A stretch of DNA of 57,092 nt from Bacillus sp. REN3 (GCF_017912555.1 NZ_JAERSD010000027.1:1-57092), one strand, 5' to 3'; counted from the first letter of the stretch, positions 10,417-26,858 are shown. Translations and numbers: made by a program. Notes: a model not told the origin generated them from the sequence alone.

Positions 10417-11712
10417 CTATTTTATAAAACCTTTATAATGGCGTTTTACAAGCTGAGCTTCAAGCTGCTTCATTGTCTCGAGCGCAACCCCGACAACAAT
10501 CAGCAAGCTTGTTCCGCCAATCTGAACTGTTTGCGGCAGGCCAGCAAATTGAATGAAAAATACTGGCAGCACAGAAATAACGGCAAGGAAGATCGCGCCA
10601 ACAAACGTCAGGCGATAAAGGACCCTTGTCAAATACTCCTGTGTATTTTTGCCCGGACGGATGCCCGGAACATATCCGCCTTGTTTCTTCAGGTTCTCGG
10701 CAACCTGTTCAGGATTGACCTGGATGAACGCGTAGAAGTAAGTGAACGCAATGATCAGGGCCACATAGACAATCATGCCGATTGGCTGTGTGTAATCAAA
10801 GGTTTTCTGGATCCACAATGTTACATCATTTGTGCCGAAGAACTGAGCGATTGTCGGAGGAGTGACGATAAACGAAATCGCGAAGATGACCGGGATGACA
10901 CCAGCAGCGTTCACTTTCAAAGGAAGGTGAGTGTTTTGGCCGCCAACCGGGTTATTCCCCACGCTCATGCGTTTTGCGTACTGTATTGGTATTTTCCGGG
11001 TTGCCTGCTGGATGTAAATGACACCAACAATGATCGCGATGATCGCCAGCAGGATCAGAAGGACCGTAATGATCTGGAGGAATAATGCCTCTCCAGCATC
11101 CTCGAACTTCTGAGCGTAGATCTGGTTGACCATCGTAGGCAAGCCCGCAACGATACCAGCAAAGATAATGATTGAGATTCCGTTTCCTACCCCTTTAGCG
11201 GTGATCTGCTCGCCGAGCCACATCAGGAATGCGGTTCCGGCAGTCAAGACCGTCGCAATCAGCAGGTAAGTCCCGATTCCGGCATTCTGGATCAGCAATC
11301 CTCCTGCCATGTTATTAAAGCCATAAGACATACCGAGAGCCTGGATGAATCCAAGGACAATCGTGAAATAGCGGGTAAACTGAGCTAATTTACGGCGTCC
11401 GACTTCTCCTTGCTTGGACCATTCAGTAAACTTAGGCACAACATCCATCTGCAAGAGCTGGATGATGATGGAAGCAGTGATATACGGCATGATTCCCATC
11501 GCGAAGATCGAGAAGTTCTGCAGTGCACCGCCGCCAAATGTATTCAGCACGCCGAAGACACTCATGTCATCCTGTGCTCTTAAAATGTCAGCATTCACGC
11601 TTGGTACAGGTATGAATGTGCCAAGTCGGAATACAATCAACATTAAAAGGGTGAAGAGAATTTTATTTCTAATTTCACCCACACGCATAAAATTGGAGAT
11701 TGTCTGGAACAT
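10417..11712 (-). CDS. secY: Preprotein translocase subunit SecY
   Basis: Channel subunit of the Sec translocon, 431 aa with ten predicted membrane segments spread along the protein. Starts [22 protein letters not shown]; the plug region and [10 protein letters not shown] loop typical of bacterial SecY are present. Its ATG overlaps the rplO stop by one base. It pairs with SecE at 39.2 kb in this same window; no secG is seen here. Confidence 0.98.
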   Translation of the reverse strand: MFQTISNFMRVGEIRNKILFTLLMLIVFRLGTFIPVPSVNADILRAQDDMSVFGVLNTFGGGALQNFSIFAMGIMPYITASIIIQLLQMDVVPKFTEWSKQGEVGRRKLAQFTRYFTIVLGFIQALGMSYGFNNMAGGLLIQNAGIGTYLLIATVLTAGTAFLMWLGEQITAKGVGNGISIIIFAGIVAGLPTMVNQIYAQKFEDAGEALFLQIITVLLILLAIIAIIVGVIYIQQATRKIPIQYAKRMSVGNNPVGGQNTHLPLKVNAAGVIPVIFAISFIVTPPTIAQFFGTNDVTLWIQKTFDYTQPIGMIVYVALIIAFTYFYAFIQVNPEQVAENLKKQGGYVPGIRPGKNTQEYLTRVLYRLTFVGAIFLAVISVLPVFFIQFAGLPQTVQIGGTSLLIVVGVALETMKQLEAQLVKRHYKGFIK

Positions 11713-12152
11713 TAAATCACCTCAGTTTGACCGCCAGCAGCTTCAATCGCTTCTTTGGCTGCAGAGGAGAACTTATGAGCTTTTACAGTCAGTTTCTTTT
11801 CCAAGTTTCCGTTAGCAAGGATTTTCACACCTGCTAATTCTTTCTTGACAAGACCTGTTTCGATCAAAAGTTCTGGAGTCACTTCTGTTCCATCTTCGAA
11901 TCCGTTCAGTGCATTAAGGTTAACGACTGCGAACTCTTTGCGGTTGATGTTCGTGAAACCGCGTTTTGGCAAGCGTTGGAATAAAGGTGTTTGACCACCT
12001 TCAAAACCAGGGCGTACACCGCCGCCGGAACGAGCGTTTTGACCTTTATGACCTTTACCGGCAGTTTTACCTTGACCAGAACCGATACCGCGTCCAAGAC
12101 GCTTGCGTTCTTTACGGGAACCTTCTGCAGGCTTTAATTCGTGAAGTTTCAT
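11712..12152 (-). CDS. rplO: 50S ribosomal protein L15
   Basis: Ribosomal protein L15 (uL15), 146 aa. Starts [21 protein letters not shown], with a glycine- and basic-rich N-terminal tail ([20 protein letters not shown]) that threads through 23S rRNA. SD GGAGGTGCCAAC. In the spc operon between rpmD and secY. Confidence 0.98.
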   Translation of the reverse strand: MKLHELKPAEGSRKERKRLGRGIGSGQGKTAGKGHKGQNARSGGGVRPGFEGGQTPLFQRLPKRGFTNINRKEFAVVNLNALNGFEDGTEVTPELLIETGLVKKELAGVKILANGNLEKKLTVKAHKFSSAAKEAIEAAGGQTEVI

Positions 12153-12185
12153 GTTGGCACCTCCTTATTTTAAAAGAAGAATCAT

Positions 12186-12368
12186 TTATTTTTCAGTTAC
12201 TGTCACAAGATGAGAAACTTTGTTGATCATGCCGCGGATTGCTGCATTATCCTGCTTCTCAACTGTTTGGTTAACTTTGCGCAGACCTAGGGCCTTGACT
12301 GTTTCACGCTGATCTTGCGGACGGCCGATCAAGCTGCGTTTGAGGGTAATTTCCAATTTGCTAGCCAT
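12186..12368 (-). CDS. rpmD: 50S ribosomal protein L30
   Basis: Ribosomal protein L30 (uL30), 60 aa, full bacterial length. Contains the [21 protein letters not shown] motif region. SD AAGGAGGG precedes the ATG. Lies 13 bp after rpsE. Confidence 0.97.
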   Translation of the reverse strand: MASKLEITLKRSLIGRPQDQRETVKALGLRKVNQTVEKQDNAAIRGMINKVSHLVTVTEK

Positions 12369-12381
12369 TTGATTTCCCTCC

Positions 12382-12882
12382 TTATCCTAACAGTTCTTCC
12401 ACAGATTTACCGCGAAGCTTTGCTACTTCTTCAGCACGTTTAAGCTGTTTCAATCCATCGAGAGTCGCGCGGATTACGTTGATTGGTGTGTTTGTTCCCA
12501 ATGATTTGGAAAGGATATCACCAATACCAGCTAACTCCAGGACCGCACGGACTGGGCCACCAGCGATAACTCCTGTACCTTCAAGAGCAGGCTTCAGAAG
12601 GATTTCACCAGCACCAAAATGTCCGATTACCTGGTGTGGAATAGTAGTCCCAACCATTGGCACCTCGATTAGGTTTTTCTTCGCATCTTCGATAGCTTTG
12701 CGAATCGCTTCTGGTACTTCCTGGGCTTTACCCGTACCAAAACCGACATAACCGTTTTTATCTCCTACTACGACAAGAGCAGAAAAACGGAAACGGCGTC
12801 CACCTTTGACAACTTTCGCAACACGGTTAACCGTAACTACGCGTTCTTCAAGTTCAAGTTTGTTTGGATCAATACGACGCAT
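12382..12882 (-). CDS. rpsE: 30S ribosomal protein S5
   Basis: Ribosomal protein S5 (uS5), 166 aa. It lies at the mRNA entry channel and influences fidelity. Double-stranded RNA-binding domain (about 10-75) with the loop [15 protein letters not shown] in which spectinomycin-resistance changes occur in other bacteria; here it looks wild type. SD AAAGGAGGG upstream. Confidence 0.98.
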   Translation of the reverse strand: MRRIDPNKLELEERVVTVNRVAKVVKGGRRFRFSALVVVGDKNGYVGFGTGKAQEVPEAIRKAIEDAKKNLIEVPMVGTTIPHQVIGHFGAGEILLKPALEGTGVIAGGPVRAVLELAGIGDILSKSLGTNTPINVIRATLDGLKQLKRAEEVAKLRGKSVEELLG

Positions 12883-12906
12883 CTTTTTGTGTCCCTCCTT
12901 TTACTA

Positions 12907-13266
12907 TTAAAATTCCAAGCCATTTTCACGAGCAGCATCGGCAAGTGCCTGGATGCGGCCATGATAGAGGTATCCGCCGCGGTCGAATACTACAGATTTG
13001 TAGCCTTTCTCAACAGCGCGCTTTGCGATAAGTTCACCGATCTTCTTTGCTGCTTCAAGGTTGTTGCCTTCAGCACTGACTTCTTTATCTAAAGTGGAAG
13101 CACTTGCTAAAGTTACTCCCTTCACATCGTCGATCAATTGAGCATAAATGTGCTTGTTGGAACGGAACACATTCAGGCGAGGACGAGCTTCAGTCCCGCT
13201 AAGTTTCGCACGGACACGAGCGTGTCGCTTACGGCGAGTAGCGTTTTTATCAGCCTTCGTAATCAT
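12907..13266 (-). CDS. rplR: 50S ribosomal protein L18
   Basis: Ribosomal protein L18 (uL18), 119 aa, which brings 5S rRNA to the 50S subunit together with L5. Ends in the conserved [19 protein letters not shown]. Starts [33 protein letters not shown]. Between rplF and rpsE. Confidence 0.98.
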   Translation of the reverse strand: MITKADKNATRRKRHARVRAKLSGTEARPRLNVFRSNKHIYAQLIDDVKGVTLASASTLDKEVSAEGNNLEAAKKIGELIAKRAVEKGYKSVVFDRGGYLYHGRIQALADAARENGLEF

Positions 13267-13298
13267 TTACGTCACTCCTTTCGTTAACCTATGCGGCC

Positions 13299-13835
13299 TT
13301 ACTTGCCAGTTTTACCTTCTTTGCGGCGTACATATTCGCCTTCATAACGAATACCTTTGCCCTTGTATGGCTCTGGCGGACGTACGTCACGGATGTTAGC
13401 AGCCAGTGCGCCAACACGTTCCTTATCAGTTCCTTTGATGATAACCTTTGTATTTGCAGGAACTTCGATTTCAAGGCCTTCTTCCGCCTCGATTTCAACT
13501 GGATGAGAGTATCCAACGTTCAGGACAAGCTTTTTGCCTTGTTTGGATGCACGGTAACCGACACCTACTAACTCAAGGCTCTTTTCAAATCCTTTGGAAA
13601 CACCTTCAACCATGTTTGAAAGAACAGCGCGAGTCGTACCGTGAAGCGCACGATGCTCCTTCTGGTCAGAAGGACGGGAAATGTTGATCACGTTGTCCTC
13701 AATCTTGATTTCGATATCAGAGTGAAAAGTACGGGACAATTCACCTTTAGGTCCCTTTACCGTCGCGTGGTTGTTATCAAGTGTAACAGTCACGCCAGCT
13801 GGGATTTCAATTGGTTTTTTACCAATACGAGACAT
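13299..13835 (-). CDS. rplF: 50S ribosomal protein L6
   Basis: Ribosomal protein L6 (uL6), 178 aa, near the GTPase centre. Two repeated alpha/beta domains; the C-terminal signature [14 protein letters not shown] is present. The ATG of [14 protein letters not shown] at 13835, 8 nt after GGAGG, was chosen; an in-frame start five codons upstream lies inside the SD. Confidence 0.98.
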   Translation of the reverse strand: MSRIGKKPIEIPAGVTVTLDNNHATVKGPKGELSRTFHSDIEIKIEDNVINISRPSDQKEHRALHGTTRAVLSNMVEGVSKGFEKSLELVGVGYRASKQGKKLVLNVGYSHPVEIEAEEGLEIEVPANTKVIIKGTDKERVGALAANIRDVRPPEPYKGKGIRYEGEYVRRKEGKTGK

Positions 13836-13866
13836 TTGTTGCACCTCCATTCATTCAGAAAGTCTA

Positions 13867-14265
13867 TTACCAGACGTATGCTAAAACTTCTCCGCCCACT
13901 TGCTTTGCGCGAGCTTCTTTGTCAGTCAACACGCCGTTAGAAGTTGAAACTAGGGCAATACCTAAACCGTTAAGTACCTTTGGCACTTCATTTGATTTTG
14001 CGTAGACGCGAAGTCCTGGCTTGCTGATTCTTTTAAGACCAGTAATAACACGCTCGTTATTTGCACCGTATTTCAAGAAGATACGGATGATACCCTGTTT
14101 GTTGTCTTCGATATATTCAACGTCACGTACGAAACCTTCACGCTTAAGGATCTCAGCGATTTCTCTTTTAATGTTAGAAGCAGGTACTTCTAATTTTTCG
14201 TGACGTACCATATTCGCATTGCGAATACGAGTAAGCAAATCTGCAATCGGATCTGTCATGACCAT
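13867..14265 (-). CDS. rpsH: 30S ribosomal protein S8
   Basis: Ribosomal protein S8 (uS8), 132 aa, a primary 16S rRNA binder of the central domain. Starts [20 protein letters not shown] and ends [24 protein letters not shown]. Follows rpsN in the spc operon. Confidence 0.98.
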   Translation of the reverse strand: MVMTDPIADLLTRIRNANMVRHEKLEVPASNIKREIAEILKREGFVRDVEYIEDNKQGIIRIFLKYGANNERVITGLKRISKPGLRVYAKSNEVPKVLNGLGIALVSTSNGVLTDKEARAKQVGGEVLAYVW

Positions 14266-14295
14266 TTAATTTACCTCCTTCCAGAGCTTTCAGTT

Positions 14296-14496
<201 letters not shown>

Positions 14497-14506
14497 TTAT
14501 TAGAGA

Positions 14507-15046
14507 TTACTTTTGAAATGGCATTCCGAATTGTGTTAATAGTTCACGAGCTTCTTCATCAGTATTAGCAGTCGTAACGATAACAATGTCCATGCCGCGG
14601 ACTTTATTGACTTTATCGTAATCAATCTCAGGGAAGATCAGTTGTTCTCTTACACCAAGTGTGTAGTTTCCGCGTCCGTCGAAAGATTTCTTGGAAACTC
14701 CGCGGAAGTCACGTACACGTGGCAATGACACTGAAATAAGCTTGTCTATGAATTGGTACATGCGCTCTCCGCGAAGTGTAACCTTTGCACCGATTGGCAT
14801 GCCTTCACGAAGGCGGAAACCAGCGATTGATTTTTTCGCGCGAGTCACAACTGGCTTTTGGCCTGTGATTGTAGCTAATTCCTCAACAGCAGTATCAAGG
14901 GCTTTTGCGTTGGCAACAGCGTCACCCACACCCATGTTCACTACGATTTTTTCAAGCTTAGGTACTTCCATGACTGATTTATAATTGAATTTGCTCATAA
15001 GAGCAGGAGTAATTTCTTTGTTGAACTTTTCTTTTAGGCGGTTCAT
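14507..15046 (-). CDS. rplE: 50S ribosomal protein L5
   Basis: Ribosomal protein L5 (uL5), 179 aa, part of the 5S RNP and contact for P-site tRNA. Motifs [18 protein letters not shown] and LRVREG-like segment [10 protein letters not shown] are visible. SD GGGAGGTACAATCG. Between rplX and rpsN. Confidence 0.98.
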   Translation of the reverse strand: MNRLKEKFNKEITPALMSKFNYKSVMEVPKLEKIVVNMGVGDAVANAKALDTAVEELATITGQKPVVTRAKKSIAGFRLREGMPIGAKVTLRGERMYQFIDKLISVSLPRVRDFRGVSKKSFDGRGNYTLGVREQLIFPEIDYDKVNKVRGMDIVIVTTANTDEEARELLTQFGMPFQK

Positions 15047-15072
15047 CGATTGTACCTCCCTTCTTCAATAGA

Positions 15073-15384
15073 CTATTTATCTAGAACTTCACCGGATTTT
15101 TTAGCAACGCGTACCTTCTTGCCGTTTTCGACAGTGTAACCAACTCGGGTTGGTTCGCCGGATTTAGGATCGATAGGCATGACGTTTGATACATGGATAG
15201 GTGCTTCCTGGTTCAGGATTCCACCTTGTGGATTCACTTGTGAAGGCTTAGCGTGTTTTTTCACGATATTGATTCCTTCAACAAGGACACGGCTTTGCTT
15301 CGGGTAAGCTTCAAGGATGATCCCTGATTTGCCTTTGTCCTTACCAGAGATGACCATTACTTTGTCACCTTTTTTTACATGCAT
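15073..15384 (-). CDS. rplX: 50S ribosomal protein L24
   Basis: Ribosomal protein L24 (uL24), 103 aa, an assembly initiator with an N-terminal KOW motif ([18 protein letters not shown]). The ATG at 15384 (MHVKKGDKV) is preceded by AAGGAGGTG at good spacing; an eight-codon longer frame runs through the SD and was rejected. Confidence 0.98.
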   Translation of the reverse strand: MHVKKGDKVMVISGKDKGKSGIILEAYPKQSRVLVEGINIVKKHAKPSQVNPQGGILNQEAPIHVSNVMPIDPKSGEPTRVGYTVENGKKVRVAKKSGEVLDK

Positions 15385-15417
15385 CTGTGTGCACCTCCTT
15401 AAAGGCATTTGAAATGA

Positions 15418-15813
<396 letters not shown>

Positions 15814-15826
15814 TTAATCCGAACAA

Positions 15827-16090
15827 TTAGATAATAACAGCTTTTTCCACCACTTCTACAAGGCGGAAACGTTTTGTAGCAGATTGCGGACGAGTTTCCA
15901 TGATACGTACTACGTCGCCAATCTTAGCTTCATTCTGCTCATCATGAGCCTTGAACTTTTTAGAGTACTTAACACGCTTGCCGTATAGCGGATGCTTTTT
16001 GTATGTTTCAACAAGAACCGTGACAGTTTTGTCCATCTTGTCGGATACTACGCGTCCAGTATAAACTTTGCGTTGGTTGCGTTCACTCAT
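15827..16090 (-). CDS. rpsQ: 30S ribosomal protein S17
   Basis: Ribosomal protein S17 (uS17), 87 aa, a primary binder of the 5' domain of 16S rRNA. Contains [17 protein letters not shown] and [29 protein letters not shown]. 19 bp after rpmC. Confidence 0.98.
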   Translation of the reverse strand: MSERNQRKVYTGRVVSDKMDKTVTVLVETYKKHPLYGKRVKYSKKFKAHDEQNEAKIGDVVRIMETRPQSATKRFRLVEVVEKAVII

Positions 16091-16109
16091 TGTGAGAACC
16101 TCCTCTCAA

Positions 16110-16734
<625 letters not shown>

Positions 16735-16735
16735 A

Positions 16736-17395
<660 letters not shown>

Positions 17396-17737
17396 TTATC
17401 CCTCCTTCTTTTCTGATAAAACGATTGTAATATGGCTAGTACGTTTGTTAATTGCACTTGCACGGCCCATAGCACGCGGACGGAAACGTTTCAACGTTGG
17501 TCCCTCGTTTGCATACGCTTCGGATACGACAAGGTTATTAACATCCATTTCATAGTTGTGTTCTGCGTTAGCCAATGCAGATTTCAACACTTTTTCAACG
17601 ATTGGGGAAGCTGCCTTAGGAGTAAGGTTAAGGATCGCCACCGCTTCACCAACTTGCTTTCCTCGAATTAAATCTAGAACTAAGCGAGCTTTACGAGGAG
17701 CAATTCGAACTGTTCTTGCAACAGCTTTAGCTTGCAT
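17396..17737 (-). CDS. rplV: 50S ribosomal protein L22
   Basis: Ribosomal protein L22 (uL22), 113 aa, whose beta hairpin lines the exit tunnel. The hairpin sequence [21 protein letters not shown] is the usual one, without the changes linked to macrolide resistance in other bacteria. SD GAGGAGGG. Between rpsS and rpsC. Confidence 0.98.
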   Translation of the reverse strand: MQAKAVARTVRIAPRKARLVLDLIRGKQVGEAVAILNLTPKAASPIVEKVLKSALANAEHNYEMDVNNLVVSEAYANEGPTLKRFRPRAMGRASAINKRTSHITIVLSEKKEG

Positions 17738-17755
17738 TTGGATGCCCTCCTCTCA

Positions 17756-18034
17756 TTAACGTCTTGTTTTCTTATCGTCATTGCCATGTCCTCTGTAAGA
17801 ACGAGTTGGAGCGAACTCTCCAAGCTTGTGGCCTACCATGTCTTCAGTGACATAAACAGGTACATGTTTGCGACCATCGTAGACAGCAATTGTGTGTCCG
17901 ATGAATTGTGGGAAGATCGTAGAACGGCGTGACCAAGTTTTAATAACTTTCTTCGCTTCCGTTTCGTTTAACTTTTCGATCTTTGTGATTAAATGCTCAT
18001 CAACAAAAGGTCCTTTTTTTAAGCTGCGACCCAT
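17756..18034 (-). CDS. rpsS: 30S ribosomal protein S19
   Basis: Ribosomal protein S19 (uS19), 92 aa, in the 30S head with S13. [20 protein letters not shown] start and [18 protein letters not shown] end. SD GGGAGG. The 57 bp gap to rplB contains a palindromic stretch (ACGGTTC...GAACCGT around 18060-18082). Confidence 0.98.
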   Translation of the reverse strand: MGRSLKKGPFVDEHLITKIEKLNETEAKKVIKTWSRRSTIFPQFIGHTIAVYDGRKHVPVYVTEDMVGHKLGEFAPTRSYRGHGNDDKKTRR

Positions 18035-18091
18035 GATTGAACCTCCCTTCGTGATTGCCCTACGGTTCCCTCGAACCGTAGTCCAATCCCG

Positions 18092-18943
<852 letters not shown>

Positions 18944-18951
18944 TTAGGTTA

Positions 18952-19236
18952 TTATACTTCGAAAAATTCGATTTCTTTGCTGTCTTCAGTAAGTTTCACG
19001 ATTGCTTTGCGACGCTTGTTTGTGTAACCGCCGAACTTGCCCATGCGCTTGAACTTACCTTTGTAGTTCATGATGTTCACTTTTTCGACTTTCACATCGA
19101 AAATTGATTCGATCGCGTCTTTCACTTGTGTTTTGTTCGCTCTTGTATCAACTTCGAAAGTGTATTTCTTCTCGCCCATAAGGTCGGAAGAACGTTCTGT
19201 AATAACGGGGCGCTTAATGATATCGCGTGCATCCAT
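18952..19236 (-). CDS. rplW: 50S ribosomal protein L23
   Basis: Ribosomal protein L23 (uL23), 94 aa, docking site for trigger factor and SRP at the tunnel exit. [20 protein letters not shown] start; the [15 protein letters not shown] segment is typical. The ATG overlaps the rplD stop by one base. Confidence 0.98.
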   Translation of the reverse strand: MDARDIIKRPVITERSSDLMGEKKYTFEVDTRANKTQVKDAIESIFDVKVEKVNIMNYKGKFKRMGKFGGYTNKRRKAIVKLTEDSKEIEFFEV

Positions 19237-19859
19237 TATGCAAGCACCTCCTCTACTTTTTCAACAGCTGCTTTTGTCATGATCAGCTTATCATGATTTA
19301 AAACATCCAATACGTTGATTCCATCAGCAGTGATAACAGTCACGCCAGGAATGTTACGTGCGGAAAGTGCGACGTTTTCGTCAAGACCTGCTGTTACAAC
19401 AAGAGCTTTCGTGTTCACTGAAAGGCCTTTAAGTACATTTGTGAATTCCTTTGTCTTTGGCGCTTCGAAAGCAAGGCTTTCAAGAACCAGGATGTTTTCC
19501 GCTTGTACTTTTGAAGATAGAGCAGATTTGATCGCTAAACGACGGACTTTTTTAGGCAATTTATAGCTGTAGCTGCGTGGAACTGGTCCGAAAACAGTAC
19601 CGCCTCCGCGCCATTGTGGGGAACGGATGGATCCCTGGCGAGCACGTCCAGTACCTTTTTGGCGCCATGGCTTACGTCCACCGCCCGCTACTTCAGAACG
19701 AATTTTTGTTTTGTGAGTGCCCTGACGTAATGAAGCCCTTTGCATGATCACAGCTTCGAACATTACGTGGTTGTTAGGCTCGATACCAAACACTGACTCG
19801 TTAAGTTCGATTTCTCCAACTTCTGAACCAGCTTGGTTGAATAATGCTACTTTCGGCAT
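19236..19859 (-). CDS. rplD: 50S ribosomal protein L4
   Basis: Ribosomal protein L4 (uL4), 207 aa. The extended loop [14 protein letters not shown]-like segment ([20 protein letters not shown]) that reaches the exit tunnel is intact. SD AGGAGG. Between rplC and rplW, coupled to rplW. Confidence 0.98.
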   Translation of the reverse strand: MPKVALFNQAGSEVGEIELNESVFGIEPNNHVMFEAVIMQRASLRQGTHKTKIRSEVAGGGRKPWRQKGTGRARQGSIRSPQWRGGGTVFGPVPRSYSYKLPKKVRRLAIKSALSSKVQAENILVLESLAFEAPKTKEFTNVLKGLSVNTKALVVTAGLDENVALSARNIPGVTVITADGINVLDVLNHDKLIMTKAAVEKVEEVLA

Positions 19860-19885
19860 TCTAATTTCCTCCTTTCCCGTAAAAA

Positions 19886-20515
19886 TTACTTAGCTTTTAC
19901 AGCACCTTTGATTTTTAAAAGGGCTTTTCTCGCACCAGGAACGTTCCCTTTGATCAAAAGAAGGTTGCGTTCTGTGTCAACTTTAACGATTTGCAGGTTT
20001 TGGACAGTAATCTGTTCCCCACCCATACGTCCTGGCAATTCTTTGCCTTTGAATACGCGGTTCGGAGCAACAGGACCCATTGAACCAGGGCGGCGGTGGT
20101 AACGAGAACCGTGAGCCATTGGTCCGCGGGATTGTCCGTGGCGCTTGATCGCACCTTGGAAACCTTTACCCTTTGAAATTCCTGTAACATCTACAATATC
20201 GCCTTCCGCGAAAATATCAACTTTGACTTCCTGACCAACTTCATAGCCCGCTAAGTCTACTCCGTCGAATTCTTTCACGAAGCGCTTAGGAGCAGTGTTT
20301 GCTTTTGCAACGTGGCCTTTTTCTGGTTTGTTGGAAAGCTTTTCGCGCTTGTCTTCAAAGCCAAGCTGTACTGCCTCGTAACCATCTGTCTCAACAGATT
20401 TCACTTGAAGCACTACGTTTGGAGCAGCTTCGACAACAGTAACCGGGATAAGGTCGCCGTTTTCAGCAAATACTTGAGTCATACCGATCTTTCTTCCTAA
20501 GATTCCTTTGGTCAT
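19886..20515 (-). CDS. rplC: 50S ribosomal protein L3
   Basis: Ribosomal protein L3 (uL3), 209 aa, an early assembly protein whose loop [20 protein letters not shown] approaches the peptidyl transferase centre. The ATG at 20515 ([16 protein letters not shown]) lies 10 nt after GGAGG; a GTG three codons upstream is too close to the SD. Confidence 0.98.
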   Translation of the reverse strand: MTKGILGRKIGMTQVFAENGDLIPVTVVEAAPNVVLQVKSVETDGYEAVQLGFEDKREKLSNKPEKGHVAKANTAPKRFVKEFDGVDLAGYEVGQEVKVDIFAEGDIVDVTGISKGKGFQGAIKRHGQSRGPMAHGSRYHRRPGSMGPVAPNRVFKGKELPGRMGGEQITVQNLQIVKVDTERNLLLIKGNVPGARKALLKIKGAVKAK

Positions 20516-20552
20516 TTCAGTCACACCTCCTGTATGTTTGAATGATTATTTG

Positions 20553-20949
<397 letters not shown>

Positions 20950-20992
20950 CAGCAACCTTCCGCATCATCGCAGTCAAAGACCAACATTGTCT

Positions 20993-21021
20993 ATTATACA
21001 TAAAACATAATTCAAACGCAA
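20993..21021 (-). promoter_or_regulatory. S10 superoperon promoter
   Basis: TTGCGT (21016-21021), 17 bp spacer, perfect TATAAT (20993-20998). About 130 bp upstream of rpsJ. AT-rich DNA lies upstream of the -35 box, as expected for an UP element. Confidence 0.8.
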
Positions 21022-22024
21022 TATTATTTCCGTTATTTCATTATGTTCAATACACTTTTTCTATTATAGCGGGGGAAGTGGGAAATGACAAGATGAGAGA
21101 ATAATTTCTAAAATTTCTCATTCAAAAAAATTCCCTTCATCGATCTCTTCTATATATATAGAAGAAACACGGCAACGATTTTTCATTTCTGTTCCCACAG
21201 GCTTGTTTTACCTGTAAGAGCAACCATTCTTTTTCCACGTGTCCCTTATCAGCAGCGGACTTCATCTGGAACAACAGACTGTTTGCCGACAAACTGGATA
21301 AGCGAGCAACCTTGCGCTTTACAAACGATAAGGATTCCAGCGGACACCGAGGATTGTTTACCAGAGTTGCGTCCATCATAATGACAGTTGGCTGACAGTT
21401 CTATGATTGGGAAACATTCGGCAATGAAATATTGTTCGCCAGAGAAGAAGACACCAGGGTAGCAGAGTTTCAGTGTCTGACGTTGTTTTTGTAGGCACAA
21501 TGGACAAATAAAAGCTGTTTTTAATCTCCTCGATCTCCCTGCCTGGCCTATGAATCTCCTAAAGTTTTGGCTTTTGTCTCCTTCTTTCGAATCCGTCCCT
21601 AAAATAACTGGTTTTCAGGGTTGCTTTTTTAATAACAAAAAAAACAACTCCTCGTTCAACCCGACAAGTGCTGGCCGGCAAAGCATTCTGCGGCAACTGC
21701 GCACTCTGCCATCCATTCACTTTGAAAGACCGGCAGTCGAAGTCGTTTCTTTGATTCCTTGGCGGGACCGAAGCGTGTAGTTGGCGCCAGGGGCTGTAGC
21801 CTGATATAGTGAATACTCCATTTAGTTATCTATCCACACCTAAAGAATTTTGTCATACCCTAAACAACAAAGAAACCCGCCGAGCAGCGGATTTAAGATG
21901 ATGGGAGAGAGACATTCCTCCCTGGCCCGATTTGTTGGTTTGTCTATACTGCTTGAAGAAAGCCTTGTTACATTGTTTCATTTCCCAAAATTCCCGGAAG
22001 TTCCAATGCCTCTTCCGGACCACA
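21022..22024. other. 1 kb non-coding gap between tuf and the S10 promoter
   Basis: No convincing gene. Two overlapping minus-strand frames at 21137-21500 (80 and 83 codons) are in different phases, lack good SD sites and match nothing I recognise; they might be remnants of a decayed gene. An AT-rich hairpin lies at 21620-21648, a dispersed repeat at 21641-21803, an 8 bp hairpin near 21876-21897 with a weak U-tract on the minus strand, and a CCGGAAG/CTTCCGG hairpin near 21993-22018. Confidence 0.6.
21641..21803 (+). repeat. Dispersed GC-rich intergenic repeat, copy D (degenerate)
   Basis: Starts with a TCGTTCAACCCGACAAGTGC-type segment and ends with AAGCGTGTAGTTGGCGCC and GGGCTGTAGCCTGA. The start resembles the opening of copy B (TTGTTCAGCCCTGACAGGC) and the end the GGCG...GGAGCTGG ending. 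It lies downstream of tuf in the same orientation as the other copies. Confidence 0.5.
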
Positions 22025-22056
22025 TAAAAAAGCAGCTGGATCGTCACCCAGCTGCT
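22025..22056 (-). terminator. tuf terminator
   Basis: Perfect 9 bp stem AGCAGCTGG/CCAGCTGCT (22031-22039 with 22048-22056) followed on the minus strand by a run of U. 43 bp past the tuf stop; ends the rplGB-rpsL-rpsG-fusA-tuf transcript. Confidence 0.92.
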
Positions 22057-22098
22057 TTCTGCCAGATCGTCACCTGGCATTATATTTTTTTATAAATA

Positions 22099-23286
22099 TT
22101 ACGCTTGGATAGACGCAACTACGCCTGCGCCTACTGTACGTCCGCCTTCACGAATAGAGAACTTAGTTCCTTCTTCGATCGCGATTGGAGCGATTAGCTC
22201 AACAGTCATTTCGATGTTGTCGCCAGGCATAACCATTTCTACGCCTTCTGGAAGAGTTACGATACCAGTTACATCAGTTGTACGGAAGTAGAACTGAGGA
22301 CGGTAGTTAGAGAAGAATGGAGTGTGACGTCCACCTTCTTCTTTTGAAAGAACGTATACTTCAGCTTTGAATTTTGTGTGTGGCTTAACAGAACCTGGCT
22401 TAGCAAGTACTTGTCCGCGCTGTACATCTTCACGGGAGATACCACGAAGAAGGGCACCGATGTTGTCTCCAGCTTCTGCATAGTCAAGAAGCTTACGGAA
22501 CATTTCTACTCCAGTTACTGTAGTAGATTTTGGCTCTTCAACCAAACCGATGATTTCTACAACGTCACCGACTTTAACTTGTCCGCGCTCAACACGGCCA
22601 GTAGCAACTGTTCCACGGCCAGTGATTGAGAAAACGTCCTCAACAGGCATCATGAATGGCTTGTCAGTTTCACGCTCAGGATTTGGGATGTACTCATCAA
22701 CGGCATCCATAAGCTCGATGATTTTTTCTTCCCATTGTGCATCGCCTTCAAGAGCTTTAAGAGCAGAACCTTTGATGACTGGGATGTCATCACCAGGGAA
22801 GTCGTATTCAGAAAGAAGGTCACGTACTTCCATTTCTACTAGTTCAAGAAGTTCTTCGTCATCAACCATATCGCACTTGTTCATGAATACAACAAGGTAA
22901 GGTACGCCTACCTGACGGGAAAGAAGGATATGCTCACGAGTTTGTGGCATTGGGCCGTCAGCAGCAGATACTACAAGGATACCGCCGTCCATTTGAGCAG
23001 CACCTGTGATCATGTTCTTAACATAGTCAGCGTGTCCTGGGCAGTCAACGTGCGCATAGTGACGGTTATCAGTTTCGTACTCAACGTGTGAAGTAGAGAT
23101 TGTGATTCCGCGCTCACGCTCTTCTGGAGCAGCGTCAATTTGGTCGTAACCACGTGCTTCACCGCCGCCCTTCTTCGAAAGAACAGTTGTGATCGCTGCA
23201 GTTAGAGTTGTTTTACCATGGTCAACGTGACCAATTGTACCAATGTTAACGTGTGGCTTGGAACGATCGAATTTAGCTTTTGCCAT
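22099..23286 (-). CDS. tuf: Elongation factor Tu
   Basis: EF-Tu, 395 aa, the GTPase that delivers aminoacyl-tRNA to the ribosome. G1 GHVDHGKT (19-26), G3 DCPGH, G4 NKCD, and the effector region RGITI are intact. Domains II and III follow. SD AAAGGAGGA. A hairpin lies in the 123 bp fusA-tuf spacer. Last gene of the str operon, followed by a strong terminator. Confidence 0.99.
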   Translation of the reverse strand: MAKAKFDRSKPHVNIGTIGHVDHGKTTLTAAITTVLSKKGGGEARGYDQIDAAPEERERGITISTSHVEYETDNRHYAHVDCPGHADYVKNMITGAAQMDGGILVVSAADGPMPQTREHILLSRQVGVPYLVVFMNKCDMVDDEELLELVEMEVRDLLSEYDFPGDDIPVIKGSALKALEGDAQWEEKIIELMDAVDEYIPNPERETDKPFMMPVEDVFSITGRGTVATGRVERGQVKVGDVVEIIGLVEEPKSTTVTGVEMFRKLLDYAEAGDNIGALLRGISREDVQRGQVLAKPGSVKPHTKFKAEVYVLSKEEGGRHTPFFSNYRPQFYFRTTDVTGIVTLPEGVEMVMPGDNIEMTVELIAPIAIEEGTKFSIREGGRTVGAGVVASIQA

Positions 23287-23332
23287 TAGGAAAATCCTCC
23301 TTTGATTTGTAAAAATTAAGTATATTTAAGGT

Positions 23333-23362
23333 GCTGTGAAATAGGTCTCCCTACTCCACAGC
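23333..23362 (-). promoter_or_regulatory. Hairpin in the fusA-tuf spacer
   Basis: GCTGTG/CACAGC outer stem with further pairing (TAGG/CCTA) around a GAGA loop. No U-run follows, so it is not a classical terminator. It may mark an mRNA processing or stabilising site that allows separate tuf expression; function is inferred. Confidence 0.45.
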
Positions 23363-23409
23363 GGCTTGCTTACACTAGTAGTTATACTTGATTGAATTCT
23401 GAAAATCAA

Positions 23410-25488
<2,079 letters not shown>

Positions 25489-25536
25489 TTGGTCTTTCTC
25501 CTTCCTAGTATGAGTGTTTTTAGATATAAAGTAAGA

Positions 25537-26007
25537 TTACCAGCGGTAGTGAGCGAATGCTTTGTTCGCTTCCGCCATCTTGTGCGTATCTTCACGCTTC
25601 TTGACAGAAGCGCCAGTGTTGTTTGCAGCGTCAAGGATTTCATTGGCAAGACGCTCTTCCATTGTCTTTTCCCCACGAAGCCTTGAGTAGTTAACCAACC
25701 AGCGAAGACCAAGAGTTGTACGGCGGTCCGCACGCACCTCAACTGGTACTTGGTAGTTAGCTCCACCTACACGGCGGGCTTTTACTTCTAGAACAGGCAT
25801 GATGTTCTTAAGAGCTTGATCGAATACTTCCATCGGCTCCTTGCCTGAACGCTCACGAATGATATCAAAAGCAGAATAAAGGATCTTTTGGGCTTTACCT
25901 CTCTTGCCGTCGATCATCATTTTGTTGATCAGACGAGTAATCAGCTTTGAGTTGTAAATCGGATCCGGCAATACGTCCCTTTTTGCAACTGGACCTTTAC
26001 GTGGCAT
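25537..26007 (-). CDS. rpsG: 30S ribosomal protein S7
   Basis: Ribosomal protein S7 (uS7), 156 aa, initiator of 30S head assembly. [20 protein letters not shown] start and NKAFAHYRW end. SD AAAGGAGGA. 38 bp after rpsL in the str operon. Confidence 0.98.
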   Translation of the reverse strand: MPRKGPVAKRDVLPDPIYNSKLITRLINKMMIDGKRGKAQKILYSAFDIIRERSGKEPMEVFDQALKNIMPVLEVKARRVGGANYQVPVEVRADRRTTLGLRWLVNYSRLRGEKTMEERLANEILDAANNTGASVKKREDTHKMAEANKAFAHYRW

Positions 26008-26045
26008 GTTTTTTCCTCCTTTCAGAAAGGGTCATTAAATTGAGA

Positions 26046-26522
<477 letters not shown>

Positions 26523-26567
26523 TTACAAAAAACAAAGTTCTTGCAGGCAACCCTGCAAAAACAGTTT

Positions 26568-26816
26568 TTACTTGGTAATCGCTACAGCTGCTGCCCCTAC
26601 CGAAATGCCGCATGCTTTCCCCAATTTCCTCATTGAGTCAACATACGTAATTGGCGTGTTCGTATCCCTGGCTACCCGCAGTAATTCCGCCGTCACTTTC
26701 GCTTCGGCATCCTTCGCGATCACCAGCTCAGCTGCTTCGCCAGATTTCAGGGCTTTCACTGCCTGCTTCGATCCTATTATTATCTTTTTAGCCTGCGATA
26801 CTTTTTCATAAGACAT
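26568..26816 (-). CDS. rplGB: L7Ae-family kink-turn RNA-binding protein (YbxF / L7Ae-like)
   Basis: Small L7Ae/L30e-family protein, 82 aa, called YbxF or RplGB in B. subtilis, which binds kink-turn RNA. Sequence [20 protein letters not shown] and [21 protein letters not shown] fit the family. The ATG at 26816 follows GGAGGATTTTC; a longer frame crosses the promoter. First gene of rplGB-rpsL-rpsG-fusA-tuf with its own strong promoter. Confidence 0.93.
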   Translation of the reverse strand: MSYEKVSQAKKIIIGSKQAVKALKSGEAAELVIAKDAEAKVTAELLRVARDTNTPITYVDSMRKLGKACGISVGAAAVAITK

Positions 26817-26858
26817 GAAAATCCTCCAAAGCAACAGGTAAATAGGAGCACCTTTGAA

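Noticed and set aside
21137-21500. Two overlapping minus-strand frames of 80 and 83 codons in the tuf-rpsJ gap
   Set aside because: Different phases, weak SD sites, no recognisable family, and Cys-rich random-looking translation. Kept only as a possible decayed remnant.
21850-22095. Plus and minus frames of 75-81 codons downstream of tuf
   Set aside because: They run through the tuf terminator and other hairpins and have no homology.
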